Assembly: GCA_024401435.1 (NCBI GenBank)
Contig: JAKSLB010000014.1
Location: forward strand, 1 to 64,000
Direction: 5' to 3'
Origin: Paludibacteraceae bacterium
Lineage (GTDB): Bacteria > Bacteroidota > Bacteroidia > Bacteroidales > Paludibacteraceae
Length of the DNA: 64,000 nt
The position numbers and the translations under genes are program-made. This document shows positions 1 through 10,900 of this stretch, piece by piece (the stretch's first letter is position 1; each line of letters starts with the position of its first letter). Under the pieces are notes generated by a model, which was given only the letters and a program-made list of their open reading frames with translations, was not told the origin of the DNA and ran no database searches.

Positions 1-166
1 ACCATTGATAATCAACTCTCTTTGTTTTGAAAGTTTTCGTCGAACTCACGTTAAAATAACGTTTTTTGTATGTATAATATCAATATTTTGTGCCTTATTG
101 TTCGTAGAACGCTATTATTGACATGCAAATGTGTGTACCCTTGCTGAAGATAGGTACGGCGGTGAT

Positions 167-190
167 GTAGAGACGCAATATTTTGCGTCT
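167..190. repeat. Intergenic palindrome, GTAGAGACGC family, copy 1
   Basis: An inverted repeat (AGACGCAA ... TTGCGTCT) abuts the stop codon of the minus-strand gene at 190-633 and could end its transcript. Related palindromes lie at 3187-3214 and 46741-46768. The rest of 1-189 shows a weak hairpin with a T-run near 50-70 but no gene. Confidence 0.6.
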
Positions 191-633
191 TATTCAGAAA
201 GAACATCACTCAATGGCTTTGCCTTAACATAAAAAGCAACTTTTTCATAAAGTTTCTGTCTATCTATTTCTCTTGGGTACAATTTTTCCATTTGACTAAG
301 AATAGCGTCATATGTTCGCCCTAAGTTAAGGTATATATCATAGATAGACATAACCTGAAAGAAATAAGATTTCAGTCTCATGTTATCACATTCATCCCAT
401 AACATATATGAATTCGAAAACGCTTCACGTGTTGTGAGTCTTTGATTCCGGGCTTTGGCTTGACCTACTTTATTAAAAGTCTGTGACGAATGTAACGAAG
501 ATAGTTTCCTGACCTCGAAGATGATAGACATCGTTCTAATGGGGAATATTTTACGAATATCTGCAAGAGAAGCCCCTTGTTTGACTAGTTCTTTCAAAAC
601 TTCTTCTTTTTCTGTTGTCCAATATTTATCCAT
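190..633 (-). CDS. Hypothetical protein, possible N-terminal helix-turn-helix
   Basis: This 147-residue protein belongs to no family I recognise. The first 45 residues (beginning MDKYWTTEKEEVLKELVKQG) look like a Myb/SANT or homeodomain-like helical unit: a WT..E...L..L...G pattern followed by a helix containing RTMSIIFEVRKL. That could mean DNA binding. The remainder is helical, charged and has no signal peptide or membrane segment. It lies 82 bp downstream of the WYL regulator on the same strand, so the two may be cotranscribed. Its stop codon abuts the palindrome at 167-190. A regulatory role is inferred only from the N-terminal pattern and the neighbour. Confidence 0.6.
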   Translation of the reverse strand: MDKYWTTEKEEVLKELVKQGASLADIRKIFPIRTMSIIFEVRKLSSLHSSQTFNKVGQAKARNQRLTTREAFSNSYMLWDECDNMRLKSYFFQVMSIYDIYLNLGRTYDAILSQMEKLYPREIDRQKLYEKVAFYVKAKPLSDVLSE

Positions 634-715
634 TGTATTTAATTGTTTTTCAAAATCATATGCTAAAATAAAAAAATTTCATTGTAAGCTCACTATTCAT
701 AACAATATCTTTTGC

Positions 716-1618
716 TTATAAACCATACAAATTAATCATCTTTTTCAACCTCTCACGTATATCATCTCTTATGGATTCAGGTTCAAGAACTTCAATACGG
801 TCACCCAGCTTGAACAATTCAGAAGTGAACTCAACATCAATCTTTAAATGATATTCAAAAACAGACGTATTCTTGTCCAAAACTCTCTCATGTTGCGAAT
901 GATGCAAGGGTAATGTGCGCAAATAATTCACTTGATTTCCAAATGCCATGATGCGTACTGTTTCTGCCGGTTTCTTTTCATTCACCCAAATGCCGTAACT
1001 ATCAGCGAAATAATCCTTTGCTGAAAAATCAGAAGGCATTTTAAATGTATCATCCGTAACTATCAATTCTGATATTCTATCCAATGCATAGGTGTGTACC
1101 CCTCTACCTTCTATTTGTAGCAAAACATACCATCGTTGTTTATCAATCTTCAGACAATATGGCGCGCCATCCACTTCTTTTGTCATATCACCAAATTTGT
1201 CATACAAGAAATGAATGATTCGGTTTTCTTTGATGGCGTTAATGAGGGGAACAAGATATTCCGTCCCAGAGGGAACCTTTTCAAAAAGAATCCTGTCTTT
1301 GAATTGGTAAGACTCCTGCAACATATTTATGGTGGAGAACGAATTAATAATCCATTGGCTTCGATCATCAGACTGGAAATCATCAAAATTTGCGATACTG
1401 TATGTGTTGTCAGATTTTCTGAATTCAATCTTCACACCTAATTCATTCTCAATGGCCACCTTATGTCTGGCGAAGGTACGTCTTGCCAAAGGTTCACCAT
1501 TCTCGTCATTAAGAGCAGAGTTAGCCCATTTCGCACTTATCTCTTCAAAAGTGATGCGATTCGATTGATGGATCGTGTCAATCAACCATATATATCTTCT
1601 AAATAAGTTTGTTGCCAT
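716..1618 (-). CDS. WYL-domain transcriptional regulator
   Basis: The 300-residue protein fits the WYL regulator family of ligand-responsive DNA-binding proteins. An N-terminal helical region (residues about 1-80, with RRTFARHKVAIENELG typical of the winged-helix part) precedes a WYL core around residues 130-195. The core holds an IHFLYDK strand, the KIDKQRWYVLLQ segment and YALDRISEL. A C-terminal domain follows, ending in EPESIRDDIRERLKKM as in WCX domains. Members often control defence, DNA-repair or stress genes; the target here is unknown. It is divergent from the gene at 1713 with about 95 bp between the starts, so that gene is a candidate target. Confidence 0.85.
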   Translation of the reverse strand: MATNLFRRYIWLIDTIHQSNRITFEEISAKWANSALNDENGEPLARRTFARHKVAIENELGVKIEFRKSDNTYSIANFDDFQSDDRSQWIINSFSTINMLQESYQFKDRILFEKVPSGTEYLVPLINAIKENRIIHFLYDKFGDMTKEVDGAPYCLKIDKQRWYVLLQIEGRGVHTYALDRISELIVTDDTFKMPSDFSAKDYFADSYGIWVNEKKPAETVRIMAFGNQVNYLRTLPLHHSQHERVLDKNTSVFEYHLKIDVEFTSELFKLGDRIEVLEPESIRDDIRERLKKMINLYGL

Positions 1619-1681
1619 AGTTTTTTTCTTTAAAGGTAAAAATAATTTTTGTACATGCCATTATTTGGCACACATAAAATT

Positions 1682-1689
1682 TATCTTTG
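1682..1689 (+). promoter_or_regulatory. Bacteroidetes -7 promoter box
   Basis: TATCTTTG matches the phylum -7 consensus TAnnTTTG. Transcription would start about 1694-1698, downstream of the ATG at 1692. This argues for the ATG at 1713 as the real start of the next gene. Confidence 0.5.
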
Positions 1690-1712
1690 TCATGAAAAAA
1701 AAATTAAAACTT

Positions 1713-3179
1713 ATGGAAATAAATAAAACAGCCAACACAGCAGATAATTGCATAGATAAGATTTATGCGAATTATTACACAGGGAATAAAAATGTCTCAA
1801 GTGAATGCGATTACAGACGTATATATAGGGAGATGGTTCAGGAAAATCCTTTCAAGGAAATAGAGTTGTTTTATGACAGTCTCTCTGTATTGGAAGACAT
1901 TGACGGTTTACGGAAATATCGATTTGAATGGAGCAGGGCTTACATTGAAAAATACTATAGAATGACGGGTAAATATAAAATATCGAATGATTATGACAGT
2001 GAACTATATGATAATAACACAGATAGACCAACATTAACTGACATGATGTTCTCATTGGAAATGGTTTACGATAAGAAAATAAATCTAATCATTAGTACGC
2101 TTTTGGCACTATTGCGTCTTAGTGTACACATTCCCAGCAGGATTGAAAATGATGACAATGAATACCTTGAAGAAAAGAAACGGATTGCTTATAAAGACAT
2201 ATCAGAAGCAAAAGAAAGTATTCTTGTCAAAGAGGAAAACATTCTAGATGAAGCACTTCAACTCTTCAGGAAGAGGAGAAACCATGAGGATATAGATTAT
2301 GAGTATGTTGTATATGATACTCAAAATTGTACAACTGAATATTACACACGAAATGACAGTGGAGAAGGAGGATCAATGGAGCCGATAGATGATAGTATGT
2401 TGCCAGACCCAGATGAAAAGACATCATTAAGCATAGAAAGTCAAGTTATGTTATCAGTGATATATGACACGGAGCAGGTACTCAAAAAATACTTAATAGA
2501 TGATGATTGGTATAATTGGGAATGTGAAAGAGGTTTCAATAGGATGTCTGAGGAGATAGAGTTCATATGCTTATCAGCCAATTCGGAAAACCAGATAAAA
2601 GCAGAAATTGAAGCTGTTGCACAAAAGCACGATGGGAATTTATCATGGGGCTTCATGGGTTTCAAGATAAGCGTTGAAGATATAGAAAATACAAAATTAT
2701 GGAAATCGCTATATTATAGTGGGGAGATGCTTCGGTTAATATCAAAAAATGAGGTGATAAAGAATGTCGTGTTTAACGACGAAGAGGATCTTGAGTTAAT
2801 CTGCAAGAATCAAGTGGAGTCGATATTAGAGGAAAATCCTAATCTATCACAAGAGCAGATGCTCATCGAGATGGAAAGGGTGATTATCGATATAGATACT
2901 GATCTTAAAGGATGGCAAGATGAAGACTACGAAACCAAGGTGGTCAATCAAGCGAGTATAATAGCGGATGCGGCTTTATCAAATCTGATCTCGAAGGAGA
3001 TGTATGTTGCCATAGCGGAACTCAAACCACAATTACTGAAGACATACAACCTGGCGTGGTGCGACAAGGAATCGATACACTTCAACTTGATGGAAGACCG
3101 TTTGCAGGAGGAAATGTCTTACAGCCAAGCGAGGATTCAAGTATCCGAAATGGTGATAGAACATGTGAAATCGTTATAA
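1713..3179 (+). CDS. Hypothetical 488-residue protein
   Basis: I do not recognise this protein. The frame is open from 1575, but the promoter box at 1682-1689 favours the ATG at 1713 (MEINKTANTADN). It is acidic, mostly helical, and lacks a signal peptide or membrane segment, so it is probably cytoplasmic. Long charged stretches lie around residues 140-240. A middle block (near residues 285-365, with DDDWYNWECERGF and DGNLSWGFMGFKI) looks like a folded domain. It is divergent from a WYL regulator, an arrangement often seen for accessory or defence genes. That context is suggestive only. It ends eight bases before the palindrome at 3187-3214, a possible terminator. Confidence 0.65.
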   Translation: MEINKTANTADNCIDKIYANYYTGNKNVSSECDYRRIYREMVQENPFKEIELFYDSLSVLEDIDGLRKYRFEWSRAYIEKYYRMTGKYKISNDYDSELYDNNTDRPTLTDMMFSLEMVYDKKINLIISTLLALLRLSVHIPSRIENDDNEYLEEKKRIAYKDISEAKESILVKEENILDEALQLFRKRRNHEDIDYEYVVYDTQNCTTEYYTRNDSGEGGSMEPIDDSMLPDPDEKTSLSIESQVMLSVIYDTEQVLKKYLIDDDWYNWECERGFNRMSEEIEFICLSANSENQIKAEIEAVAQKHDGNLSWGFMGFKISVEDIENTKLWKSLYYSGEMLRLISKNEVIKNVVFNDEEDLELICKNQVESILEENPNLSQEQMLIEMERVIIDIDTDLKGWQDEDYETKVVNQASIIADAALSNLISKEMYVAIAELKPQLLKTYNLAWCDKESIHFNLMEDRLQEEMSYSQARIQVSEMVIEHVKSL

Positions 3180-3186
3180 GGTTTTA

Positions 3187-3214
3187 GTAGAGACGCAAAA
3201 TATTGCGTCTCTAC
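3187..3214. repeat. Intergenic palindrome, GTAGAGACGC family, copy 2
   Basis: Twelve-base perfect arms (GTAGAGACGCAA / TTGCGTCTCTAC) flank a 4-nt loop, immediately downstream of the gene ending at 3179. It is a likely factor-independent or REP-like transcript end and the best copy of the family in the window. Confidence 0.65.
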
Positions 3215-3393
3215 ACATCGCCTCTTCAAAACCAGTATAGTCGTCACGGTTTATAACATAGTAATCAAAAAAAAACATCATCCAGAACCGCCCTTTTTAC
3301 TAACAATCTCGTTAAAATCAGTTCCACTTATTAGTCCATCTATATAATTTTTTTTGAATATGTAGTAAAAATCAAAAATTCTTTGTAGTTTTG

Positions 3394-3505
3394 CAATACC
3401 ATTTATTTCGTGCTAACCCTAAGGCACGGAAACTTGTCAAAAACGTAAAATCATTAGTTGAAGTTCTGTTGTGAAACAGGGCTTCTTCGTTTTTATAGGG
3501 TTGTA
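3394..3505 (+). ncRNA. Candidate small RNA or structured leader
   Basis: A phylum-type promoter (TAGTTTTG, about 3383-3390) precedes two hairpins: CGTGC...GCACG (about 3410-3429) and GAAGTTCTGTT...AACAGGGCTTC followed by TTCGTTTTTA (about 3459-3500). Promoter, structure and a T-rich end in about 110 nt suggest a small RNA, or an attenuated leader of the sensor gene that starts at 3653. The rest of 3215-3652 shows nothing else beyond a weak promoter near 3568 (TTACCTTCGCAC). Confidence 0.4.
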
Positions 3506-3652
3506 TACTTCTTTCTCATCTTACATCAATCCAGTAAAATAGGGCGAGAATCCAAAAAATTTCTTACCTTCGCACCATCCTTAGTGTGCTTTACTATGGA
3601 TACTAAAAACAACAATTGAACATTTGTGTGTAATGAATTATCATACCATATC

Positions 3653-6600
3653 ATGATGACACGTTTCCTAAAATCTGTTCTTTGTGCCTTCCTTTTAATG
3701 CCACTATCCATAATGGCAAAAGAGGAGAGAATGTTGTTTACTCATTATACGGAAAATGATGGGTTGTGCAGTAACGCGGTGAACGACATCACTCAAGATA
3801 CATTAGGATTCACATGGATGGCTACTACGAATGGTATCAGTCGATTTGATGGCTGCCGTTTCGTTAATTACCGAGTTGAACAATATCCGGAACTTCTTAT
3901 TAACGACCTGAAAAAAGTCTTCTTGCTACCGAATGGAAGCCTGACCGTCTCCAGTTCTCATAGTGTCTTATCCTCCTATGACTATTTGACGAACTCCTTT
4001 CAGGATCGATCAAGTTTTATGGTTGATACTACCTATAAGTACGACATCCAAAATTTTGGCATTCAGAGAAATGGAGAGGGATTGTTATCCACTGCTTGCG
4101 GTTTGTATCGATATGATCTAACAATCAATGAATTTGCCCGAATTTTACCTAATCTGGCCAATTCGTATGTTTTAGATGTTGTTCAGGATATGAAAAATCG
4201 TTATTGGTTGCTTGATTATAATGGCGTTTATGTCTTGGACGAAGCGGGGAATGAGATACCTTCCTATAATTTCAAATCTTTAATGAAAGAGCGAGTGGAC
4301 CACCATTTATGGCTGGATGATTATCATTTGCTATTGAGCTCATCTGTAGGTTCATTATGGATGGTTAATTTTGATGAGGATGGTTCAATTCATACTCCAT
4401 ATAAGGTTCAACTTCCTTTCCAATACGTCTCTTGTATGGTGAAAGGAGATGCTAACACAGTTTGGATGGGAACATTAGGAGATGGTCTGTGGCGTATCAG
4501 TTTTGAAAAAGATCATACTGAATGTACGAAGATAATTCCAACCAATGAGGAGGCGGACGCGTTGGTGAAAATATCCTCATTGTTTTTGGATGACAATTCA
4601 AATCTGTGGGTATCATCGTTAGCTACAGGTGTGTGGCGGACATCCATTTCCTTCGATTCTCCCTATTTAACCTCAAAGCTACTTGGACTTCCATCGTGCG
4701 TCGGATCGTCGTTTGCTGAGACAGACGAGGGAGATCTTTTATTCGGAACAGATGGAATGGGCTTGTTTTGGATGGATTCCTCTTTTCAAGTGAAAAAAAA
4801 TTTCACAGTGGCAGATGGTCTTTCGTCCAACAATATTATTACCATTTCAAAACAAGACGATGGTTCATTCCTGATAGGTTATTGGGGAGGTATGACCGAC
4901 CATATATGGCTTCCATCAGGTACTGTTCAAAAAATTCATTACACGGGAATTGAGAAACCGATTTATACTACGAAATCCATTCTGCAAACTCGTAGGGGAA
5001 AGCTGTATGTTGCGACAGCTGGAAACGGTGTCTATGTTAAAGATCAGAATCAATGGCAACGTTTAAGTCTGCGAGATACAACCATGAATCCTTACGATGA
5101 TGTTTGGTCGGAGTATTTATGCGAACGCGAGGATAGTCTCGTGTATATCCTTTCTTCTCGTTCCATTTGGAGCAATTTGTCTTCTTGTACAGAAACGCAA
5201 TTTCATCCGATCTTCCCAGATATAGATAAAACGAATACTCGGCAACCTTTGCATTTCAATCAAGCTGTTTACGACGATGGCTTGTATGTCGCTGCAAGTC
5301 AAGGAATCTATAGATTTGATAAAAATGATTCATTGCAAAAAATTCTACATGGCTCGTATTCATCTATTATAAAAGATCAATCGGGACAAATATGGTTGTC
5401 AGGTGCAGATGGAATATACATATTGTCTAAATTCAGTGAAGAGCAACCCGTCTGTATGATAACCTCTGATGATTTTTCATCTGCAGATTATTTTACAGCA
5501 CATGCTTCGTTTCTTTCTTCCTCCGGGAAGATTTTCTTTGGATGTCGTGATGGTTTTGCTTGTGTGAATCCTTCGTATCAGCAAAATTCCACGTTGCCCT
5601 TCTTCTCTTTTTCTTATATGATGTTACACGGGAAATTAACCAATGCCTCCGCTCCACATCTTGAACTAAATTATGATGACACTCATTTCACACTCTGTTT
5701 CGATTTGATCGATTATTCTTTGCTAAACAAACCCTCTGTATACTATCGAATTGTAGAATTAGATACAGCATGGATAGATTTGGGGGATAAGCGTGAAATT
5801 GAAGTTTCATATATGCCCACAGGTAATTTCACTTTGGAGGTGATGACCTCTATGAATGGACATCAGAATCAAATTATAACGAAGCATATCACGATCTTAC
5901 CTCCATGGTGGAGAACGAATATTTTCAGAATCGTCTGCATTTTAATTTTAGCAGGATTGTTTTATTGGACTGTACGATTAAAGACACGAGGTGTTGAACG
6001 TCAAAAAGTCATGTTGGGTGAGATGGTCGCCAGTCGTACGGAAGAACTACGTCTTGTGAATGAAAATTTAAGTCAGAAAAACAAGGAAATAGAGAAACAA
6101 AACGAATCTTTGTTAGAATCATTGAAAGAAAAAGATCAGATGGTCTCTGTGATTGGACATGACTTGAAAAACCCAATGTTTGCCATCGTATCCGCGTTGA
6201 AGAAATTGTCGACGAGACAGTATACACTATCAGAACAACAAGCTATTTTATCGAAGGTGACACAAGAGTCTGAATCCCTTCAAAATGAGATGTTGAAATT
6301 ATTACAATGGTCTGCCGAATCTGGCTTGGAAATGGCATATCAACCTCAAAATTTTGATATGACACTTCTGGTGAACGAGACAGTCTCTTTTTTAAAAGGA
6401 ATGTTAGATGAAAAGTGTATGAATTATAAGGTAGTAGATGAGAGTCGATATCAGACTTATGCCGATCCTCGAATGATTTCCACCATCATTCGTAATTTGC
6501 TGACAAATGCGATTAAGTTTACACCGACAGGGAAAAATGTAATGATAAGAATATATGAGGACACCCAGGAAACTCTGGTATGTGTAGCAGATCAAGGAAT

Positions 6601-7609
6601 GGGCATGACACAAGATCAGATTCAAAGTCTGTTGGAGGGGAAAAATTGCAAGTCGACACAAGGAACAGAAGAAGAGCGAGGTTTCGGATTAGGATTTCAA
6701 ATAGTAAGAGATTTTGTGTTTAAGAATGCAGGTCATATTCAGATGAGTAGTGAGGTGAATCAAGGGACTAGTATAACCGTAAGTTTCCCGAAATCGCAAG
6801 AGGAGAGAGAAACAAAACAAGAAAATACTGTAGTGTTCCCGGTATCTGTCAATACAGATTTATTGCAAGGAAAATCCATTTTGGTGGTTGATGATGATTC
6901 ATTACTATTATCGCATATAAGTGATCTATTAGTCGATTATGTAACTGTCTATCAAGCTAAAAGTGGGGAAGAGGCTATTAAGATAGCCTTAGAAAAGATA
7001 CCCGATTTGATTGTCAGTGACATTGAAATGCCTGTGATGAATGGATTAGAGATGTATGAGGAGCTCAAGCGAAATCTTTTATCTGCCAATATTCCATTGA
7101 TTTTCCTATCTGCCAAAAGTGATGTGGAAGTTCGTCAGCAAAGCATGTCATTGGGAGCTATTAGTTTCATTGCCAAACCCTTTGAGGATAATGAGTTGTT
7201 GATGCAGATTGTCAATTTCTTAAGTTGGCAGCAAAAGAAGCAGATACAAATGTTGTCGAGAAGCATTGAGAATAATGATGTTACGAAGGAAGAAATAAAT
7301 CCTTTATTAGAGCGATTGATGGATTTAATAAAAGAAAATTATAAAAATCCGAATTATTCCTTTACTGATATTGCAGAAGGATTAGGAATGAGTAAGTCTA
7401 CATTAACGAGGCGACTGAAATCGTTGACAGACAAGAGTCCGATAGAAATATTGTCGGAATATCGATTTTCACTAGCCAAAAAATTAGTGGAGAGGGGAGA
7501 TATGACCATTAGTGAAATAGCCTATTCAGTAGGATTTAATGACCCATCCTATTTCAGTCGACGATTTAAGGAGTTGTTTGGAGTGACGCCAACCTCTCAG
7601 AAAAAATAG
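3653..7609 (+). CDS. Hybrid two-component sensor/regulator (HTCS)
   Basis: This protein of about 1318 residues carries a whole signalling chain. A signal sequence (FLKSVLCAFLLMPLSIMA) leads into a periplasmic two-component-regulator propeller over roughly residues 25-670, with recurring blocks such as GLCSNAVNDI and TLGFTWMATTNGISRFDG. A Y_Y_Y domain and a membrane segment (IVCILILAGLFYWTVRL) follow. The kinase core has H-box IGHDLKNPMF and ATPase motifs NLLTNAIKFTP and GFGLGFQIV. A receiver domain carries VVDDD and the phospho-acceptor in IVSDIEMPVMNG. An AraC-type helix-turn-helix ends the protein. HTCS proteins usually sense an oligosaccharide and switch on a SusCD locus beside them. No SusC, SusD or glycoside hydrolase gene lies nearby, so its target is elsewhere. 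The start is the ATG at 3653, which begins the signal peptide. Confidence 0.93.
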   Translation: MMTRFLKSVLCAFLLMPLSIMAKEERMLFTHYTENDGLCSNAVNDITQDTLGFTWMATTNGISRFDGCRFVNYRVEQYPELLINDLKKVFLLPNGSLTVSSSHSVLSSYDYLTNSFQDRSSFMVDTTYKYDIQNFGIQRNGEGLLSTACGLYRYDLTINEFARILPNLANSYVLDVVQDMKNRYWLLDYNGVYVLDEAGNEIPSYNFKSLMKERVDHHLWLDDYHLLLSSSVGSLWMVNFDEDGSIHTPYKVQLPFQYVSCMVKGDANTVWMGTLGDGLWRISFEKDHTECTKIIPTNEEADALVKISSLFLDDNSNLWVSSLATGVWRTSISFDSPYLTSKLLGLPSCVGSSFAETDEGDLLFGTDGMGLFWMDSSFQVKKNFTVADGLSSNNIITISKQDDGSFLIGYWGGMTDHIWLPSGTVQKIHYTGIEKPIYTTKSILQTRRGKLYVATAGNGVYVKDQNQWQRLSLRDTTMNPYDDVWSEYLCEREDSLVYILSSRSIWSNLSSCTETQFHPIFPDIDKTNTRQPLHFNQAVYDDGLYVAASQGIYRFDKNDSLQKILHGSYSSIIKDQSGQIWLSGADGIYILSKFSEEQPVCMITSDDFSSADYFTAHASFLSSSGKIFFGCRDGFACVNPSYQQNSTLPFFSFSYMMLHGKLTNASAPHLELNYDDTHFTLCFDLIDYSLLNKPSVYYRIVELDTAWIDLGDKREIEVSYMPTGNFTLEVMTSMNGHQNQIITKHITILPPWWRTNIFRIVCILILAGLFYWTVRLKTRGVERQKVMLGEMVASRTEELRLVNENLSQKNKEIEKQNESLLESLKEKDQMVSVIGHDLKNPMFAIVSALKKLSTRQYTLSEQQAILSKVTQESESLQNEMLKLLQWSAESGLEMAYQPQNFDMTLLVNETVSFLKGMLDEKCMNYKVVDESRYQTYADPRMISTIIRNLLTNAIKFTPTGKNVMIRIYEDTQETLVCVADQGMGMTQDQIQSLLEGKNCKSTQGTEEERGFGLGFQIVRDFVFKNAGHIQMSSEVNQGTSITVSFPKSQEERETKQENTVVFPVSVNTDLLQGKSILVVDDDSLLLSHISDLLVDYVTVYQAKSGEEAIKIALEKIPDLIVSDIEMPVMNGLEMYEELKRNLLSANIPLIFLSAKSDVEVRQQSMSLGAISFIAKPFEDNELLMQIVNFLSWQQKKQIQMLSRSIENNDVTKEEINPLLERLMDLIKENYKNPNYSFTDIAEGLGMSKSTLTRRLKSLTDKSPIEILSEYRFSLAKKLVERGDMTISEIAYSVGFNDPSYFSRRFKELFGVTPTSQKK

Positions 7610-7630
7610 TTTTTGGGGTATGAGGTATTA

Positions 7631-7829
7631 GGGGACTTCTATAAATTCCCCGATTATTAAATATTTTTTTATAGAGGTAATTCTTTAATCTTTTGTGCGC
7701 TTTTGAACTTTTGTCGCCATCTTGCTGATTTTCACTCAGTCACAGTGCCCGCACTGCTCCTTCGCTCAAATCATCAATCTGTCTGACAAAACTTTCAAAA
7801 TCGCCACAAAGCAATTTATAGAAATCCCC
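7631..7829. mobile_element. Miniature inverted-repeat element, copy 1 (~199 bp)
   Basis: A non-coding unit is bounded by inverted ends GGGGACTTCTATAAATT and AATTTATAGAAATCCCC (one difference between arms). The interior holds CAGTGCCCGCACTG and GTCGCCATCTTGCTGATTTT. Nearly the same unit recurs at 53156-53352, a shortened copy at 46515-46594 and one end at 61272-61292. It has no coding capacity, so it would need a transposase from elsewhere. Confidence 0.7.
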
Positions 7830-7904
7830 ATTATGTATTAAAATTAGGAGTAAAGGAGAAAACGTCAAGAATGAAGGGTTGATAAGATTTATAATTGAGC
7901 TCAG

Positions 7905-7934
7905 TTGATAAATGAGAAATTTTGATTATCTTTG
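7905..7934 (+). promoter_or_regulatory. Promoter of the DUF2723-purD-ung gene cluster
   Basis: TTG at 7905-7907 and TATCTTTG at 7927-7934 are 19 bp apart, matching the Bacteroidetes vegetative promoter. About 58 bp of leader separates it from the ATG at 7993. Confidence 0.6.
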
Positions 7935-7992
7935 CAAGTTGTATGTGTTTTCACATACGAAGAGAGAAAGAATAGTAATAATTTAATAAATA

Positions 7993-10900
7993 ATGAAACG
8001 TTTTAAATTTCTTAACAACGTTGTTGGTTGGGTAGTTTTTGTGATTGCTGCGATTACCTATTTACTAACAATAGAGCCGACAGCCAGTTTTTGGGACTGT
8101 GGTGAGTTTATATCAACAGCAGATAAATTGGAGGTTGGACATCCACCTGGAGCACCGTTTTTCATGTTAACAGCTAGGTTCTTTACCTTGTTTGCATCCG
8201 ATCAAGCACATGTTGCTATGATGGTGAATAGTTTTTCAGCTATATGTAGTGCATTTGTTATATTGTTCTTATTTTGGACAATTACACACTTGGCACGTAA
8301 AATCATAGTGAATGATGAATCTAATTTTACATTAGGAAACACCATAGCAATTTTAGGTGCTGGTGCAGTTGGAGCGTTAGCATATACATTCTCTGACACG
8401 TTCTGGTTCTCAGCAGTAGAAGGTGAGGTTTATGCCTATTCATCATTATTTACAGCGGTAGGATTTTGGGCTATTTTGAAGTGGGAAGATGTCGCTGATA
8501 CTCCATATGCTAATCGTTGGTTGGTGTTTATTGCCTATTGGATGGGACTTTCAATTGGAGTTCACTTGTTGAATCTATTGACAATCCCAGTAGTAGTATT
8601 GGTATATTATTATAAGAAATACGATGCTACCACAAAAGGTACAATTCTTGCTTTGTTATTTTCATGTTTCATATTAGGAATTGTTTTGTATGGAATTATT
8701 CCTGGTTTTGTGCAAGTAGCAGGATGGTTTGAATTGTTCTTTGTGAACACATTAGGATTCAGTTTCAATGTAGGAACCATTATATATGCAATATTACTGA
8801 TTGCATGTCTTGTGTGGGGAATAGTGATAACATTGCCAAAAGAATCGGTAGTGGCTTCTGAACCCGTGTCTACGAATGTAGCAGTCAAAGGATCTAAAGG
8901 TTCTGCTAAAAAATCGGATACTGCCAATAAGGGAGCACAAAAAGTGGATGATAATGCTACAATGAAAATCATCGCATTTTTGGCAGCTGTACTTTTATTA
9001 GGAATTCCATTCTTTGGTGGACGTGTAAGTCCAATTGTTGGAATTTTATTATTGGTTATTATAGGTCTTATCGCCTTTAAGAAGAAGAATCTTCTCAATT
9101 CTGCCGTATTAAACACAATACTTTTGTGTTGCATGGTTATTCTTTTGGGATATTCTACTTATGCAACGGTGATTATTCGTTCTGCAGCGAATACACCGAT
9201 GGACCAAAACTCGCCTGATGATGTGTTCGCTTTAAAGAGCTATTTGAATCGTGAACAATATGGTGATACCCCTCTTTTGTATGGTGAAAGCTATGCTTCC
9301 GAATTGAAAAGAGTAAAAGAAGGTAGAGGATGGGTTGTTGATATAGAAGAAGGAGAGGGCATATATGCCAAAAAGGTAAAAGAATCTCCAACTGAAAAAG
9401 ATAGTTATGAGGAGTATGATCATAAGAAAAAGTACAAATACGAACCATGTATGTTCTTCCCTCGTATGTATAGCAAACAACCTCAACATGTTCAAGCATA
9501 CAAGCAATGGGGTGGCATAGATAAAGAGCGTGCTGTTCATTGCAACATTATGGGTGAAGATAAGATATTACATGTCCCTACTTTTGGTCAGAACTTAACT
9601 TACTTCTTCAGATACCAAGTAGGATGGATGTATTTCCGTTATTTTATGTGGAACTTCTCAGGTCGTCAAAATGACATACAAGGTCATGGTGGCGCTGTTC
9701 ATGGAAACTGGATAACGGGTATCAATGCCATTGATAAGATGATGTTGGGGGATCAAGAAGCTATGCCTGATGAATTGAAAAATAATAAGGGTCATAACAC
9801 TTATTACCTTTTACCATTCCTATTAGGTCTCCTTGGTATTGCATACCAATTATTATATAAAGATAAAAAAGGCAAACAAAGTTTTTGGATTACCTTGACG
9901 TTATTCTTCATGACAGGTTTGGCAATTGTTTTGTATTTGAATCAAACGCCATATCAGCCACGTGAGCGTGATTATGCTTATGCAGGTTCATTCTATGCAT
10001 ACTGTATTTGGATCGGATTTGGAGTGTTATTCTTATTCGATATATTGAAAAAATATTTGAATGCAAAAATAGCTGCTCCAATTGTCACCTTGATTGGTTT
10101 GTGTATTCCTACACTAATGGCTGCACAAAACTGGGATGACCATGATCGTTCAAAACGTTATACATGTCGTGATTTCGGTCAAAATTACTTATTGAGTTTG
10201 CAACCTAATTCAGTGATTTTCACGAATGGTGATAATGATACTTTCCCTCTTTGGTACAATCAAGAGGTAGAGGGCGTTGGAACCGATTCAAGAGTCGCTA
10301 ATTTGAGTTATTTGCAGATGGGATGGTATGTTGACCAAATGAAACGTCAAGCATACGAATCAGATCCATTACCATTGTCATTAGAATCTAAGGATTATAT
10401 GAATGGGCGACTTGACATTGCTTATCTGTTTAACAGCATCCCTGAGATAAATGCTGAATTGGCTCTTGACATTGCAAAGGATCCTAAGAAATATGCAAAA
10501 TTCAATCCTTATGGAGATCAAAGTATGAATTTCATCCCTTCAAAATGTTTCGTTTTGGATGTGGATAAAAATGATGTTTTGAAATCAGGTGCTGTTGCTG
10601 CAAAAGATATTGAGAAAGTACCAAGTCAAATTCGTTTGAACTTATCTTCAAAGAATTATATGGGTAAACATGAGGTAATGATTCTCGATTTGTTGCAGAA
10701 TAATAAATGGCAACGTCCATTATATTTTGCAGTTACTGTTGGAGGAGATAGTTATATGGGCTTACAAAGATATTTGTCTTTGGAAGGTATGGCTTATCGT
10801 ATTTTACCTCTTCCTGGCGGTGTATTGTCAAAAGGAGAAACAGTCAATATCGAAAGAACATACGATAATTTGATGAATAAGTTTAAATGGGGTGGAATTG

